Below are positions 26,732 to 34,875 of a DNA stretch of 64,000 nucleotides, in pieces. The notes under the pieces were generated by a model. That model saw only the letters and a list, made by a program, of their open reading frames with translations. It was not told where the DNA came from and did no database searches. The stretch is from positions 106,863 to 170,862 of the forward strand of contig CAYQMN010000005.1 of NCBI GenBank assembly GCA_964418695.1, given 5' to 3'. The first letter of the stretch is position 1. Every line of letters begins with the position of its first letter. Origin of the DNA: Prado023 sp964418695 (lineage in GTDB: Bacteria; Actinomycetota; Actinomycetes; S36-B12; CAIYMF01). A program made the translations under genes and the position numbers.

Positions 26732-27421
26732 ATGCGCGACGGTGACCATCGACGTGACCGGGTGCGCACGTTCCAGGCCCGGCGCACGCGGATGGCGCCC
26801 ACGTCGGCGTCGGCCCTGACCCGGCTGGGGACGGTCTGGGGGATCGACCAGCATCGGCCACCCGCCGACCTGGGCACGCTGTTCGACCCGCGGCTGCCAG
26901 TCGTGCTGGAGATCGGCAGCGGCATGGGCGAGGCGACGCTGGCGATGGCGATCGCCGACCCGGGCATGGGCGTGGTCGCCGTCGACGTGCACACGCCCGG
27001 CCTCGGCTCCCTGCTTGCCGGGGCTGAGCGGGCGGGGCTGGTCAACGTGCGCATCTGCGACGGCGACGCCGTCGAGCTGATGGACCACCTCGCGCCCGCG
27101 ACGCTGGCCGGCATCCGCGCCTACTTCCCCGACCCCTGGCCCAAGAACCGCCACCACAAGCGCCGGCTGGTCCAGCGCCCGTTCGTCCAGCGTGCCGCCG
27201 AGCTGCTCGCTGCGGGCGGCACCCTGCACCTGGCGACCGACATCGCCGAGTACGCCGACCAGATGCTCGCGGTGTGCGGGGCCGAGCCGGCTCTGGTCAA
27301 TGGCGCGGGGACGGCCGACGGCTTCCTGCCTCGGCCCGAGTGGCGGCCGGTGACCGGATACGAGCGGCGGGGGCTGGCCGCGGGGCGCTCGATCCGCGAC
27401 GTGCTGTTCCGCCGGGTCTGA
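26732..27421 (+). CDS. trmB: tRNA (guanine46-N7)-methyltransferase TrmB
   Basis: A 229-residue TrmB that methylates G46 in tRNA variable loops. The SAM motif is LEIGSGMGEATLAMA, and the family signature AYFPDPWPKNRHHKRRLVQ is present. ATG 26732 was chosen over the in-frame GTG at 26705 because TACGCT lies inside the extra codons at leaderless spacing. It is transcribed separately from the preceding operon. Confidence 0.93.
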   Translation: MRDGDHRRDRVRTFQARRTRMAPTSASALTRLGTVWGIDQHRPPADLGTLFDPRLPVVLEIGSGMGEATLAMAIADPGMGVVAVDVHTPGLGSLLAGAERAGLVNVRICDGDAVELMDHLAPATLAGIRAYFPDPWPKNRHHKRRLVQRPFVQRAAELLAAGGTLHLATDIAEYADQMLAVCGAEPALVNGAGTADGFLPRPEWRPVTGYERRGLAAGRSIRDVLFRRV

Positions 27422-27510
27422 CCGGGCCCGACCGGGGCTGACCGGGGCAGGCCGGACCTGACCGGGGCGGCGGAGCCCCTGGCAGCGCCTCGGCAGCGGC
27501 CGACCCTTCA

Positions 27511-27527
27511 TGACAGTGGCGTGACAG
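27511..27527 (+). promoter_or_regulatory. Direct repeat TGACAG upstream of the ABC exporter
   Basis: TGACAG occurs twice, 11 nt apart, within CATGACAGTGGCGTGACAG about 45-60 nt upstream of the exporter start. It could be an operator or part of a -35; no regulator can be named. Confidence 0.3.
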
Positions 27528-27571
27528 CGCTCGGCGCGCAGGCTTGCCCCAGTCCAAGGAAAGGGGACCCC

Positions 27572-28579
27572 ATGAACACCTCACCTGGCACCGCCCCCGC
27601 GGTGCGCGCCGAGGGGCTGGTCAAGGTCTTCGGCACCAATCGCGCCGTCGACGGCGTCGACCTGATCGTCCCGACCGGCAGCGTCTATGGCGTGCTCGGC
27701 CCGAACGGCGCCGGCAAGACCACCACGATCAACATGCTCGCCACGCTGATGCGCCCCGACGGCGGCCGCGCCGAGATCTTCGGCCACGACGTCGTCCGCG
27801 AGCCGCAGATCGTGCGCCAGCTGATCGGCGTTACCGGCCAGTACGCCTCGGTCGACGAGACCCTCTCCGCCCAGGAGAACCTGATGATCTTCGCCCGGCT
27901 GCTCGGCCTGTCCCGCGCCGAGGCCAAGCGGCGCTCCGCCGAGCTGCTCGAGCGCTTCGCCCTGACCGAGGCCGCCAAGCGACCGCTGAAGCACTTCTCC
28001 GGTGGCATGCGCCGGCGCCTGGACCTCGCGGCCAGCCTGATCGCCCAGCCCCCGCTGATCTTCCTCGACGAGCCGACGACCGGCCTGGATCCACGCACCC
28101 GCGGCCAGATGTGGGACACGATCCGCGACCTGGTCGCCACCGGTTCGACCGTCCTGCTCACCACCCAGTACCTCGACGAGGCCGACCAGCTGGCCGACCG
28201 GATCGCGGTCATCGACCGCGGCCGCGTGGTCGCCGAAGGCACCGCCGACGAGCTCAAGGCGTCGGTCGGCACGTCCTCCCTCCAGCTGCGCCTGGCCGAC
28301 CCGGGCGACGACGCCGACGCCCTGGCCGCGATCGAGCGGGTCCTCGGGGTCACCGGCACGCGCTCGCCGGAGGCCTCGCGGATCACCGCGCCCATGGCCG
28401 ACGCCGATCTCGTCGCCGATCTGCTCATCACGCTGCGCGAGGCGGGCATCCACCTGACCGAGATGAGCGTGCAGAAGCCCACGCTCGACGAGGTCTTCCT
28501 CACCATCACCGGTCACGACACGTCGGTCACCACCGACGAGGAGCAGACCGACGCAGTCCTCGAAGGAGCCCGCGCATGA
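27572..28579 (+). CDS. DrrA-type ABC transporter ATP-binding protein
   Basis: A 335-residue ABC ATPase of the daunorubicin-resistance (DrrA) family. Walker A GPNGAGKTTT, signature FSGGMRRRLDLA, Walker B LIFLDEPTTGLDP and the H-loop region are complete, and the C-terminal regulatory extension typical of DrrA follows. ATG 27572 has a purine-rich Shine-Dalgarno AAGGAAAGGGG. Its stop overlaps the permease start (ATGA). It likely energises export of a hydrophobic compound; substrate unknown. Confidence 0.93.
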   Translation: MNTSPGTAPAVRAEGLVKVFGTNRAVDGVDLIVPTGSVYGVLGPNGAGKTTTINMLATLMRPDGGRAEIFGHDVVREPQIVRQLIGVTGQYASVDETLSAQENLMIFARLLGLSRAEAKRRSAELLERFALTEAAKRPLKHFSGGMRRRLDLAASLIAQPPLIFLDEPTTGLDPRTRGQMWDTIRDLVATGSTVLLTTQYLDEADQLADRIAVIDRGRVVAEGTADELKASVGTSSLQLRLADPGDDADALAAIERVLGVTGTRSPEASRITAPMADADLVADLLITLREAGIHLTEMSVQKPTLDEVFLTITGHDTSVTTDEEQTDAVLEGARA

Positions 28580-29409
28580 CCACCCTCACTCAGGCGCCGC
28601 CGGTCGCGATCGTCCCGGCCTCGCAGCGCCACCTCAAGAACCGCACCAGCCTCGCGCAGACGATGCGCCACACCCTGACGATGGCCGGCCGCGGCCTCAT
28701 CAAGGTGCGCCGCACGCCCGAGCAGCTGTTCGACGTCACCTTCCAGCCGATCATCTTCACACTCATGTTCGCCTACCTGTTCGGTGGCGCGATCTCCGGT
28801 GACGTGACCAGCTACCTGCCGGTCCTCATCCCGGGCATCCTCGTGCAGACGGTCATCACGACCTCCGTGGTCACCGGCACGCAGCTGCGCGAGGACATGG
28901 ACAAGGGCGTCTTCGACAGATTCCGGTCGCTGCCGATCGCCCGCATCGCGCCGCTGTCCGGCGCGCTGCTGGCCGACACCCTGCGCTACGCGATCGCCAC
29001 CTCGATCACGTTCCTGGTCGGCTTCGGCATCGGCTACCACCCGGCCGGCGGCGTCGGCGCGACTCTGCTCGCGGGCCTGCTGGTGATCGCCTGCGCGTGG
29101 GCGATCAGCTGGATCTTCGCCTTCTTCGGCGTGATCGCCCGGTCGGCGTCCAGCGTGCAGGGCATCTCGATGCTCGTGCTGTTCCCGCTGACGTTCATGT
29201 CCAACGCCTACGTCCCGGTCGAGACGATGCCGACCTGGCTGCGGACGTTCGCCACCTACAACCCGGTCTCGCACCTGGTGACCGCGGTGCGCGACCTGGC
29301 CAACACCGGCAGCGTGACCACCGACCTGTGGTGGTCGCTGATCGGGGCGGGCGTGATCGTGCTCATCTTCGCCCCGCTGACCGTCCGCGCGTACATGCGC
29401 AAGGCCTGA
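28576..29409 (+). CDS. DrrB-type ABC-2 permease
   Basis: A 277-residue ABC-2 membrane protein with six predicted hydrophobic segments, including PIIFTLMFAYLFGGAI, LLAGLLVIACAWAISWIFAFF and LIGAGVIVLIFAPLTV. The conserved FDRFRSLPI segment after TM2 and the YNPVSHLV segment near the end are typical of DrrB permeases. Four-base overlap with the ATPase gene. Confidence 0.92.
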   Translation: MTTLTQAPPVAIVPASQRHLKNRTSLAQTMRHTLTMAGRGLIKVRRTPEQLFDVTFQPIIFTLMFAYLFGGAISGDVTSYLPVLIPGILVQTVITTSVVTGTQLREDMDKGVFDRFRSLPIARIAPLSGALLADTLRYAIATSITFLVGFGIGYHPAGGVGATLLAGLLVIACAWAISWIFAFFGVIARSASSVQGISMLVLFPLTFMSNAYVPVETMPTWLRTFATYNPVSHLVTAVRDLANTGSVTTDLWWSLIGAGVIVLIFAPLTVRAYMRKA

Positions 29410-29427
29410 CGACCGAGCCGGCGCGCG

Positions 29428-29489
29428 GACCTGCGCGAATCGCCCACGGACCTGCGCGGAACGCCCACAGAGGGGCGTTTCGCGCAGGT
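29428..29489. terminator. Long bidirectional terminator with CCTGCGCGAA repeats
   Basis: ACCTGCGCGGAACGCCC (29450-29466) pairs with GGGCGTTTCGCGCAGGT (29473-29489), a stem of about 17 bp with one G-T pair and an ACAGAG loop, between convergent genes. A 21-bp direct repeat copy of the left arm lies just upstream at 29428-29448. Confidence 0.7.
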
Positions 29490-29495
29490 TCTGCG

Positions 29496-32483
29496 TCAGT
29501 CCAGGAGGGCGACCAGGGCTGTGAGGTCTGCGTGGGCCTCGTGGGCGTCCGGGGGGCCGATCTGCTCGACCAGCCGGGCCAGTGTGGGCTCGTGGGCATC
29601 GAGGCCGCCGCGCAGCCGGACCGAGCTCGCGAGCGCCACCCGCGCGTGGGCCGTCTGGCCGGTCGCGGCCAGCCAGAACGCGAGGGCCAGCACCGCGTCG
29701 GCGATGATCGGCTGGTCGCCGCTGCGCAGCGCCGAGGGCATCGCCGCGCGCAGGGTCACGCGGGCCTGCTCGATCTCTCCGCACAGGACGAGGGCCCGCG
29801 TGCGCAGCGCGCCGTCCCAGGCCGCGAGCTGGTCCATGAACCCGGACGTGCCCATCGGGACCGTGTCGAGGTGGCGTAGGGCAGTGCGACCGTCGCCCAG
29901 GGCGATCGCCAGCGCCGCCCCGGCCATCGCCGCCTGCAGCAGCGCGCGCTCGGACCCGTCGCCCTGCGCGACCGACTGGATCTGGGCCAGGCGCTCGCGG
30001 GCCTCGTCGTGCCGGCGCAGGCGCAGCAGGATGGTCAGGCTCAGCGTGAGCTGCTGGAGCAGGTCCGCCGCCGAGGTCAGCCCGCGCAGCCCCTCGGTCG
30101 CCCGGTCCGCCGTCGCCAGCGCCTCGTCCAGCCGCCCCTGCAGCATCAGCCACTCCGAGCGCATCTGGCAGGCCAGCGCCGCGCCCCACACATCGCCCAG
30201 CTCGTCGAGCCGCTGCAGGGCCAGCTCGCTGTGCCGGCCCAACTCGGCCTGGTCGCCGGCGTTCTGGGCCATGACCGCGCGGACGAGGCTCAAGAACGCC
30301 TGACTCCACGGTGGCAGGTCGGCGTCCTGCTCGGCCTCCGGGACGATGAGCGCCCGGCCCCAGTTCAGGGTCGGGTCGCGGGGCTCGGCCAGCGCGCTCG
30401 CGGCGGCCTGCACCAGCGGCGGGACCACTGCCGCGAGCTCCGAGGGGTACCGGCGCGCCCCCTCGGCCAGCTCGGTCGCCCGTGCCCGGAGAGTCTCGGC
30501 CGTCGGGGCGGCGGACATGGCCGGGGGTGCGGTGGGGGGGTCGGCCGATGCGCCCCGGGGGCCGGCGGCTGCGCCGCTGGACGCCTCGCGACCCTCGGCG
30601 GTCAGGGCCGCCTGCATCGCGGCCACCAGGATCGCGATGCCGTGGACCACCACGGCGGCCTCGGAGTCGATCGGCGCATGGTCGTTGGCGAAGGTCGCCA
30701 GGCCCGCCTGCAGGTCGTCGAAGCGCTCGCGCATCATCCAGGCCCACAAGGCGGTCCGAAGCACCTGGACCCCGACCGGGTGCAGGTCCTCGGTCGCGGC
30801 GGCCGTGCGCAGGGCGACCCCCAGGCTCTCCTCGTTCGCGTCGAACCACGCCAGCGCCTCGCGAACCCGCGGGCCGCGCACGAGCGCGTCGTGGGACCCT
30901 GCCAGCTCGACCATCGCCCGGGCCTGGTGGGCCCGGAATGCGGCCTCCTCGCCCAGGGTGCGCAGCCGATCGAGTCCGTACTCGCGGACCGTCTCCAGCA
31001 TGCGCAGCCGGCCGTCGGCCCGGCTCAGCAGCGAGCGGTCCACCAGCCGGTCGAACGCCTCGGCGGTGGTGCCGAAGTGGCTGGCCGCGACCTGCGCGTC
31101 CGGGGCGCCCAGCCCGTCGGGGAAGACCGAGATGGCCAGCAGCGCGGTGCGCTCGCCTTCCGTGAGGGTCTCCCAGCTCCAGTCGATGAGTGCCCGCAGC
31201 GTCTGATGGCGCGGGTCGGCGGCTCGTGGTCCGCGGGCCAGCAGCGCGAACCGGTCGTCCAGCCCGGCGTCTATCTCGGTCAGGGTCAGGCTGCGCGCCC
31301 GGGCCGCAGCCAGCTCCAGGGCCAGCGGGAGACCGTCGAGCCGGCGCACGATCCGGGCGGTGACCTCGGCCAGCGCGGCCTCGGGGGCGTGCCCGCGGGC
31401 GGCTCGCACCCGGCGGGCGAACAGCTCGATCGCGTCCGGCTCGGGCAGTGGCCCGAGGTCCACGAACGCCTCGCCGGGCAGGCCCAGCGGCTCGCGGCTG
31501 GTGGCCAGCAGCTGGGCGGCGGGCAGCTCGCGCAGGAGGTCCAGGGCCACGGCCGCGGCGGACTCGGAGACGTGCTCGCAATTGTCCAGCACCAGCAGCA
31601 GGCGTCGTCCGGCCAGCGCGTCCAGTGCCCGCTCCCGGGCGGTGGTGGGGGTGGCTGCGGGGTCGGCCAGCCGGATCGTGCGCCCGACGACTCCGGCCAC
31701 GGCCGCCCACACCTCGTCGGGGCCCGCGGGTGCCAGCTCGACCATCACCGATCCTGGCCGGCGGCGGGCGGTCTCCTGGGCCAGCGTGGTCTTCCCGGCG
31801 CCGCCCGGCCCGATCAGGGTGACCAGCCGCTCGGTGGCCAGCTGCGCCTCGATGAGCGCCAGCTCGTCGAGGCGTCCGACCAGGGAGGTGAGGGCGGCAG
31901 GGACCGGGGTCGGGGCGGCGGGCAGCGATCCCGAAGGCTGGGGGCCGGCCGCGAGGGCCGGTGGTGGGGCCGGCGCCGCGGTCGCAGCCGGTGTGGCGGG
32001 TGTGGCGGCGGCGGCGCGCACCAGTCGCTCGGCGTGCCCGCGGTCCTCGAACAGGTCGCGGACCACCCAGTCGAACCCCTCGGCCGGGGTCCACGGGTCA
32101 CCGGTCCACAGGTCCAGCGCCTGCTGGGCGAGCACCGCGGCCTGGCGCGGATCCTCGGTCCGGCGCGCTCGCGCCACGAGATCCTGGAACGTGGCGACGT
32201 CCACGTCCTCGCGGGGCAGCGTCAGCCGGTAGCCGCCCGGCGCAGCCTCCAGCACGCCGTCGGGCAGGGCCCGGCGCAGCCGCGACGCCAGCGACTGCAG
32301 CGCCGCGCGCGGGTCGGCCGGGGGATCGTCGGGCCAGACGTCCTCGGCCAGCGCTCGGTAGCGCACGGTCGTGCCGGTGTCCAGGGCCAGGCGCAGGAGC
32401 AGCGCCTCCTGCCCTCGCCCGCGGACGACGGCACCCTCGCCGGGGGCGTCGATCCCCAGCCCGCCGAAGAACCTGAGCCGCAC
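29496..32483 (-). CDS. AfsR/SARP-like STAND transcriptional regulator
   Basis: A 995-residue regulator. It begins with an OmpR-type winged helix (LRFFGGLGIDAPGEG, LAEDVWPDDPP, LQSLASRLRRALPDGVLEAA), followed by only about 60 residues of BTAD-like helices, a Pro/Ala linker and an NB-ARC/STAND ATPase with P-loop GPGGAGKTTL (about 224-233) and LVLDNCEHV. The C-terminal 500 residues are helical, TPR-like. SARP/AfsR proteins activate secondary-metabolite or stress genes. GTG 32483 is chosen because TAAGGT ends 7 nt before it. It faces the drrAB-type exporter and could control it; inference. Confidence 0.85.
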   Translation of the reverse strand: MRLRFFGGLGIDAPGEGAVVRGRGQEALLLRLALDTGTTVRYRALAEDVWPDDPPADPRAALQSLASRLRRALPDGVLEAAPGGYRLTLPREDVDVATFQDLVARARRTEDPRQAAVLAQQALDLWTGDPWTPAEGFDWVVRDLFEDRGHAERLVRAAAATPATPAATAAPAPPPALAAGPQPSGSLPAAPTPVPAALTSLVGRLDELALIEAQLATERLVTLIGPGGAGKTTLAQETARRRPGSVMVELAPAGPDEVWAAVAGVVGRTIRLADPAATPTTARERALDALAGRRLLLVLDNCEHVSESAAAVALDLLRELPAAQLLATSREPLGLPGEAFVDLGPLPEPDAIELFARRVRAARGHAPEAALAEVTARIVRRLDGLPLALELAAARARSLTLTEIDAGLDDRFALLARGPRAADPRHQTLRALIDWSWETLTEGERTALLAISVFPDGLGAPDAQVAASHFGTTAEAFDRLVDRSLLSRADGRLRMLETVREYGLDRLRTLGEEAAFRAHQARAMVELAGSHDALVRGPRVREALAWFDANEESLGVALRTAAATEDLHPVGVQVLRTALWAWMMRERFDDLQAGLATFANDHAPIDSEAAVVVHGIAILVAAMQAALTAEGREASSGAAAGPRGASADPPTAPPAMSAAPTAETLRARATELAEGARRYPSELAAVVPPLVQAAASALAEPRDPTLNWGRALIVPEAEQDADLPPWSQAFLSLVRAVMAQNAGDQAELGRHSELALQRLDELGDVWGAALACQMRSEWLMLQGRLDEALATADRATEGLRGLTSAADLLQQLTLSLTILLRLRRHDEARERLAQIQSVAQGDGSERALLQAAMAGAALAIALGDGRTALRHLDTVPMGTSGFMDQLAAWDGALRTRALVLCGEIEQARVTLRAAMPSALRSGDQPIIADAVLALAFWLAATGQTAHARVALASSVRLRGGLDAHEPTLARLVEQIGPPDAHEAHADLTALVALLD

Positions 32484-32490
32484 CCGGCCC

Positions 32491-32496
32491 ACCTTA
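32491..32496 (-). promoter_or_regulatory. Leaderless -10 (TAAGGT) for the STAND regulator
   Basis: TAAGGT on the minus strand, 7 nt from GTG 32483. Confidence 0.5.
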
Positions 32497-32635
32497 GGCA
32501 GCGGGGCGCTCAGGCGTGGCGTGGTGCGGTCGGTGGGCGGTGCGGCGGCGCGATCCCTGGCGACGTGACCAGCACCCTGACTTGGCCGCAGGTCGGCGCC
32601 GAAGCCTGCGCGAATGGGATCCAGAAGGAGAGGGC

Positions 32636-32641
32636 CAGAAT
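32636..32641 (+). promoter_or_regulatory. Leaderless -10 (CAGAAT) for mutY
   Basis: CAGAAT followed by 7 nt and GTG 32649. Confidence 0.5.
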
Positions 32642-32648
32642 CGTGCCC

Positions 32649-33575
32649 GTGCAGTGGGCAAGCGACGGAGACGAGCGGGTCGAGGTGGTCCAGCGCGTCC
32701 TGGCCTGGTTCGACCAGCACCAGCGCGACCTGCCCTGGCGGGCCGAGGGGCGCACGCCCTGGGGCGTCCTGGTCAGCGAGATCATGCTCCAGCAGACCCC
32801 GGTGGTGCGGGTGCACCCCGTGTGGACCGAGTGGATGGACCGCTGGCCCACTCCCGCGGCGCTGGCCGCGGACCCGCCGGGTGAGGCGGTCCGGGCGTGG
32901 GGTCGCCTGGGCTATCCGCGGCGGGCACTGCGGCTGCACGCCGCCGCGGTCGCGATCGTGGCCGACCACGCCGGCGAGGTCCCCGACCAGCCCGCGGACC
33001 TGCGCGCGCTGCCCGGGGTGGGGGAGTACACCGCCGCGGCCGTGCTCGCGTTCGGCTTCGGCCGCCGGGCACTCGTCCTGGACACCAACGTGCGCCGGGT
33101 GCTCGCCCGACTGCTCGCGGGCACCGAGCACCCGCCCGCGAGCCTCACCCTTGCCGAGCGCGGGCAAGCGCGGGCGCTGCTGCCCGACGACGACCGGACC
33201 GCCGCGCGCTGGGCGGTCGCGGTGATGGAGCTGGGTGCCCTGGTGTGCACGGCCACGGCCCCGGACTGCCCGCGCTGCCCGGTCGCCGATTCCTGCGTGT
33301 GGCGCGCGGCCGGCCGCCCGCCGGGGCAGCGGCCACGGCCGGTGCAGCGGTTCGCCGGGACCGACCGGCAGGCGCGGGGCCGCCTGCTGGCGGTGCTGCG
33401 CGAGGCCGACGAGCCGGTGCCGCACGAGGCCCTGGCGGCGGCGTGGCCGGTCGACGCGGCCCAGCGGGAGCGCGCCCTCGACGGTCTGGTGGCCGACGGC
33501 CTGGTCGAGCTGGTCGGCCCGGACGGCTACGCGCTGCCCGGGCTGGCTCCGGCGACCAGCCATCAGGCCCGCTGA
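32649..33575 (+). CDS. mutY: Adenine DNA glycosylase MutY
   Basis: A 308-residue A/G-mismatch glycosylase of the GO repair system. It has LPWRAEGRTPWGVLVSEIML (HhH-GPD fold), the helix-hairpin-helix LPGVGEYTAAAV, the catalytic Asp in LDTNVRRVLAR, and a complete [4Fe-4S] motif C-x6-C-x2-C-x5-C (CTATAPDCPRCPVADSC). The C-terminal 8-oxoG recognition domain is much reduced, as in many actinobacterial MutY. GTG 32649 fits the -10 spacing; GTG 32643 is possible. Confidence 0.94.
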   Translation: MQWASDGDERVEVVQRVLAWFDQHQRDLPWRAEGRTPWGVLVSEIMLQQTPVVRVHPVWTEWMDRWPTPAALAADPPGEAVRAWGRLGYPRRALRLHAAAVAIVADHAGEVPDQPADLRALPGVGEYTAAAVLAFGFGRRALVLDTNVRRVLARLLAGTEHPPASLTLAERGQARALLPDDDRTAARWAVAVMELGALVCTATAPDCPRCPVADSCVWRAAGRPPGQRPRPVQRFAGTDRQARGRLLAVLREADEPVPHEALAAAWPVDAAQRERALDGLVADGLVELVGPDGYALPGLAPATSHQAR

Positions 33576-33588
33576 CCCCGAGTGGGGC

Positions 33589-34623
33589 TCACCCCAACGG
33601 CAGGCTCACCATCACCATGTTGTGGTCCGAGGCCCGGAACTTGTTGTCGAACCGGCCACGGCCGGTCAGCTTGAGGACCACCTCGTGCCGGGTCGCCTGC
33701 ACCGAGGAGAAGACGTAGTCGATCCGCGTGGTGTTGCGCTTGTAGAAGTACGGCTTGGGCGGGAAGCCCTTGTACTTGGCGATCTTGGGCGCGTAGTTGA
33801 CCGAGCCGTAGTTCACGTTGACCTTGGCAGGCGCGGTGGCGCCGTCGATCAGCCCCGAGGCGGCCACGATGGCCTGGGCCCCGGTGGGCTGGCGGCGGGC
33901 GTAGGAGTTGAAGTCCCCGCCGATCACGATCTCGGCCTTCTTCAGCCCGCTGCGGGCGATGATCGATCGGGCGGTGCGGTCCAGGTGGCGCGCGACAGCC
34001 TGGCGCAGCTCCTCGCCGGCGGCGTTCTTCTGGGTCGGCAGATGGACCGACAGGTACAGGGTCGGCCGGTTGGCCCCCACCGGCGTCAGGAACGCCCATG
34101 ACACGGCCCGGTCCTGGATGCCCGGCCGCCAAGTGCCCGCGATCGCGGCCAGGCCCGTCATCCCGGTGACCACGCTCTGGTCGGGCAGCTGGGCCAGGCG
34201 CATCCGCTTGGTGTTGTAGAAGACATGGGCGCCGCGGGTGCAGCCCGCAGAGCAGCCGGTGTAGTCGGTCGAGGCGATCCGGTAGCCGATCGGAGCGAGC
34301 CGGGCCCGCACGTCGTCGACCAGCCGGATCCCGCGCCACTTCATCGTGCTCGCCTCCTGCACGAGCAGGACGTCGGGGTTGGCCGAGGCCACGTTGCGCG
34401 GCAGCGCCAGCCGTCGGGTGGCGTAGGCGAACTTGCCCTTGCCGACGCGCGAGTTGGCGATGTTGTAGGTGGCCACGCGCACGGGCGCGGGCGTGGCGCC
34501 GGGGTTGGCCGTGACCGCCGCCGCGGTCGGCGGGGCGGGCTCGCCCACCGCGAGCGGGGCGGGGACCACGAGCATCGTCGTGGCGGTGGCAGTGAGGGTC
34601 AGCACGCTGACAAGGCGTCTCAT
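33589..34623 (-). CDS. Secreted endonuclease/exonuclease/phosphatase-family protein
   Basis: A 344-residue EEP-fold protein. The N-terminus MRRLVSVLTLTATATTMLVV followed by AxA-like residues is a signal peptide, so it is exported. Catalytic landmarks of the DNase I-like fold are VATYNIAN, LLVQEA, GGDFNS (about 234) and SDHNMV (about 332). The target may be nucleic acid, phosphoinositide or sphingolipid; it cannot be decided. ATG 34623 has GGAG upstream. It is divergent from the patatin operon and convergent with mutY. Confidence 0.88.
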   Translation of the reverse strand: MRRLVSVLTLTATATTMLVVPAPLAVGEPAPPTAAAVTANPGATPAPVRVATYNIANSRVGKGKFAYATRRLALPRNVASANPDVLLVQEASTMKWRGIRLVDDVRARLAPIGYRIASTDYTGCSAGCTRGAHVFYNTKRMRLAQLPDQSVVTGMTGLAAIAGTWRPGIQDRAVSWAFLTPVGANRPTLYLSVHLPTQKNAAGEELRQAVARHLDRTARSIIARSGLKKAEIVIGGDFNSYARRQPTGAQAIVAASGLIDGATAPAKVNVNYGSVNYAPKIAKYKGFPPKPYFYKRNTTRIDYVFSSVQATRHEVVLKLTGRGRFDNKFRASDHNMVMVSLPLG

Positions 34624-34875
34624 GAGAGCAGCTCCTGTGGGGATCTCGGCACTTCGGCCCCTCGGGAGGAGGCCCACAGGCGACAGGAATCATGAGTACC
34701 CGGCGGAGGACGCGGTTGGCGCCCTTGGTGCGCCCGGGATTATGTCCGAGCCCGCGCGCGGGTGTCCTGGCGAAAGCAGCGCGCCCTCACGACGTGGTTC
34801 CGGCCAGCGCGACTCACCGACCCGTGCGGCTCCATCATCGACAGGGGTCCGCGGACCGGGACGGAAGGACTTCAG

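Noticed and set aside
30009..32642. Long plus-strand frame leading into mutY
   Set aside because: It is the reverse shadow of the STAND regulator; MutY homology begins only at about 32660.
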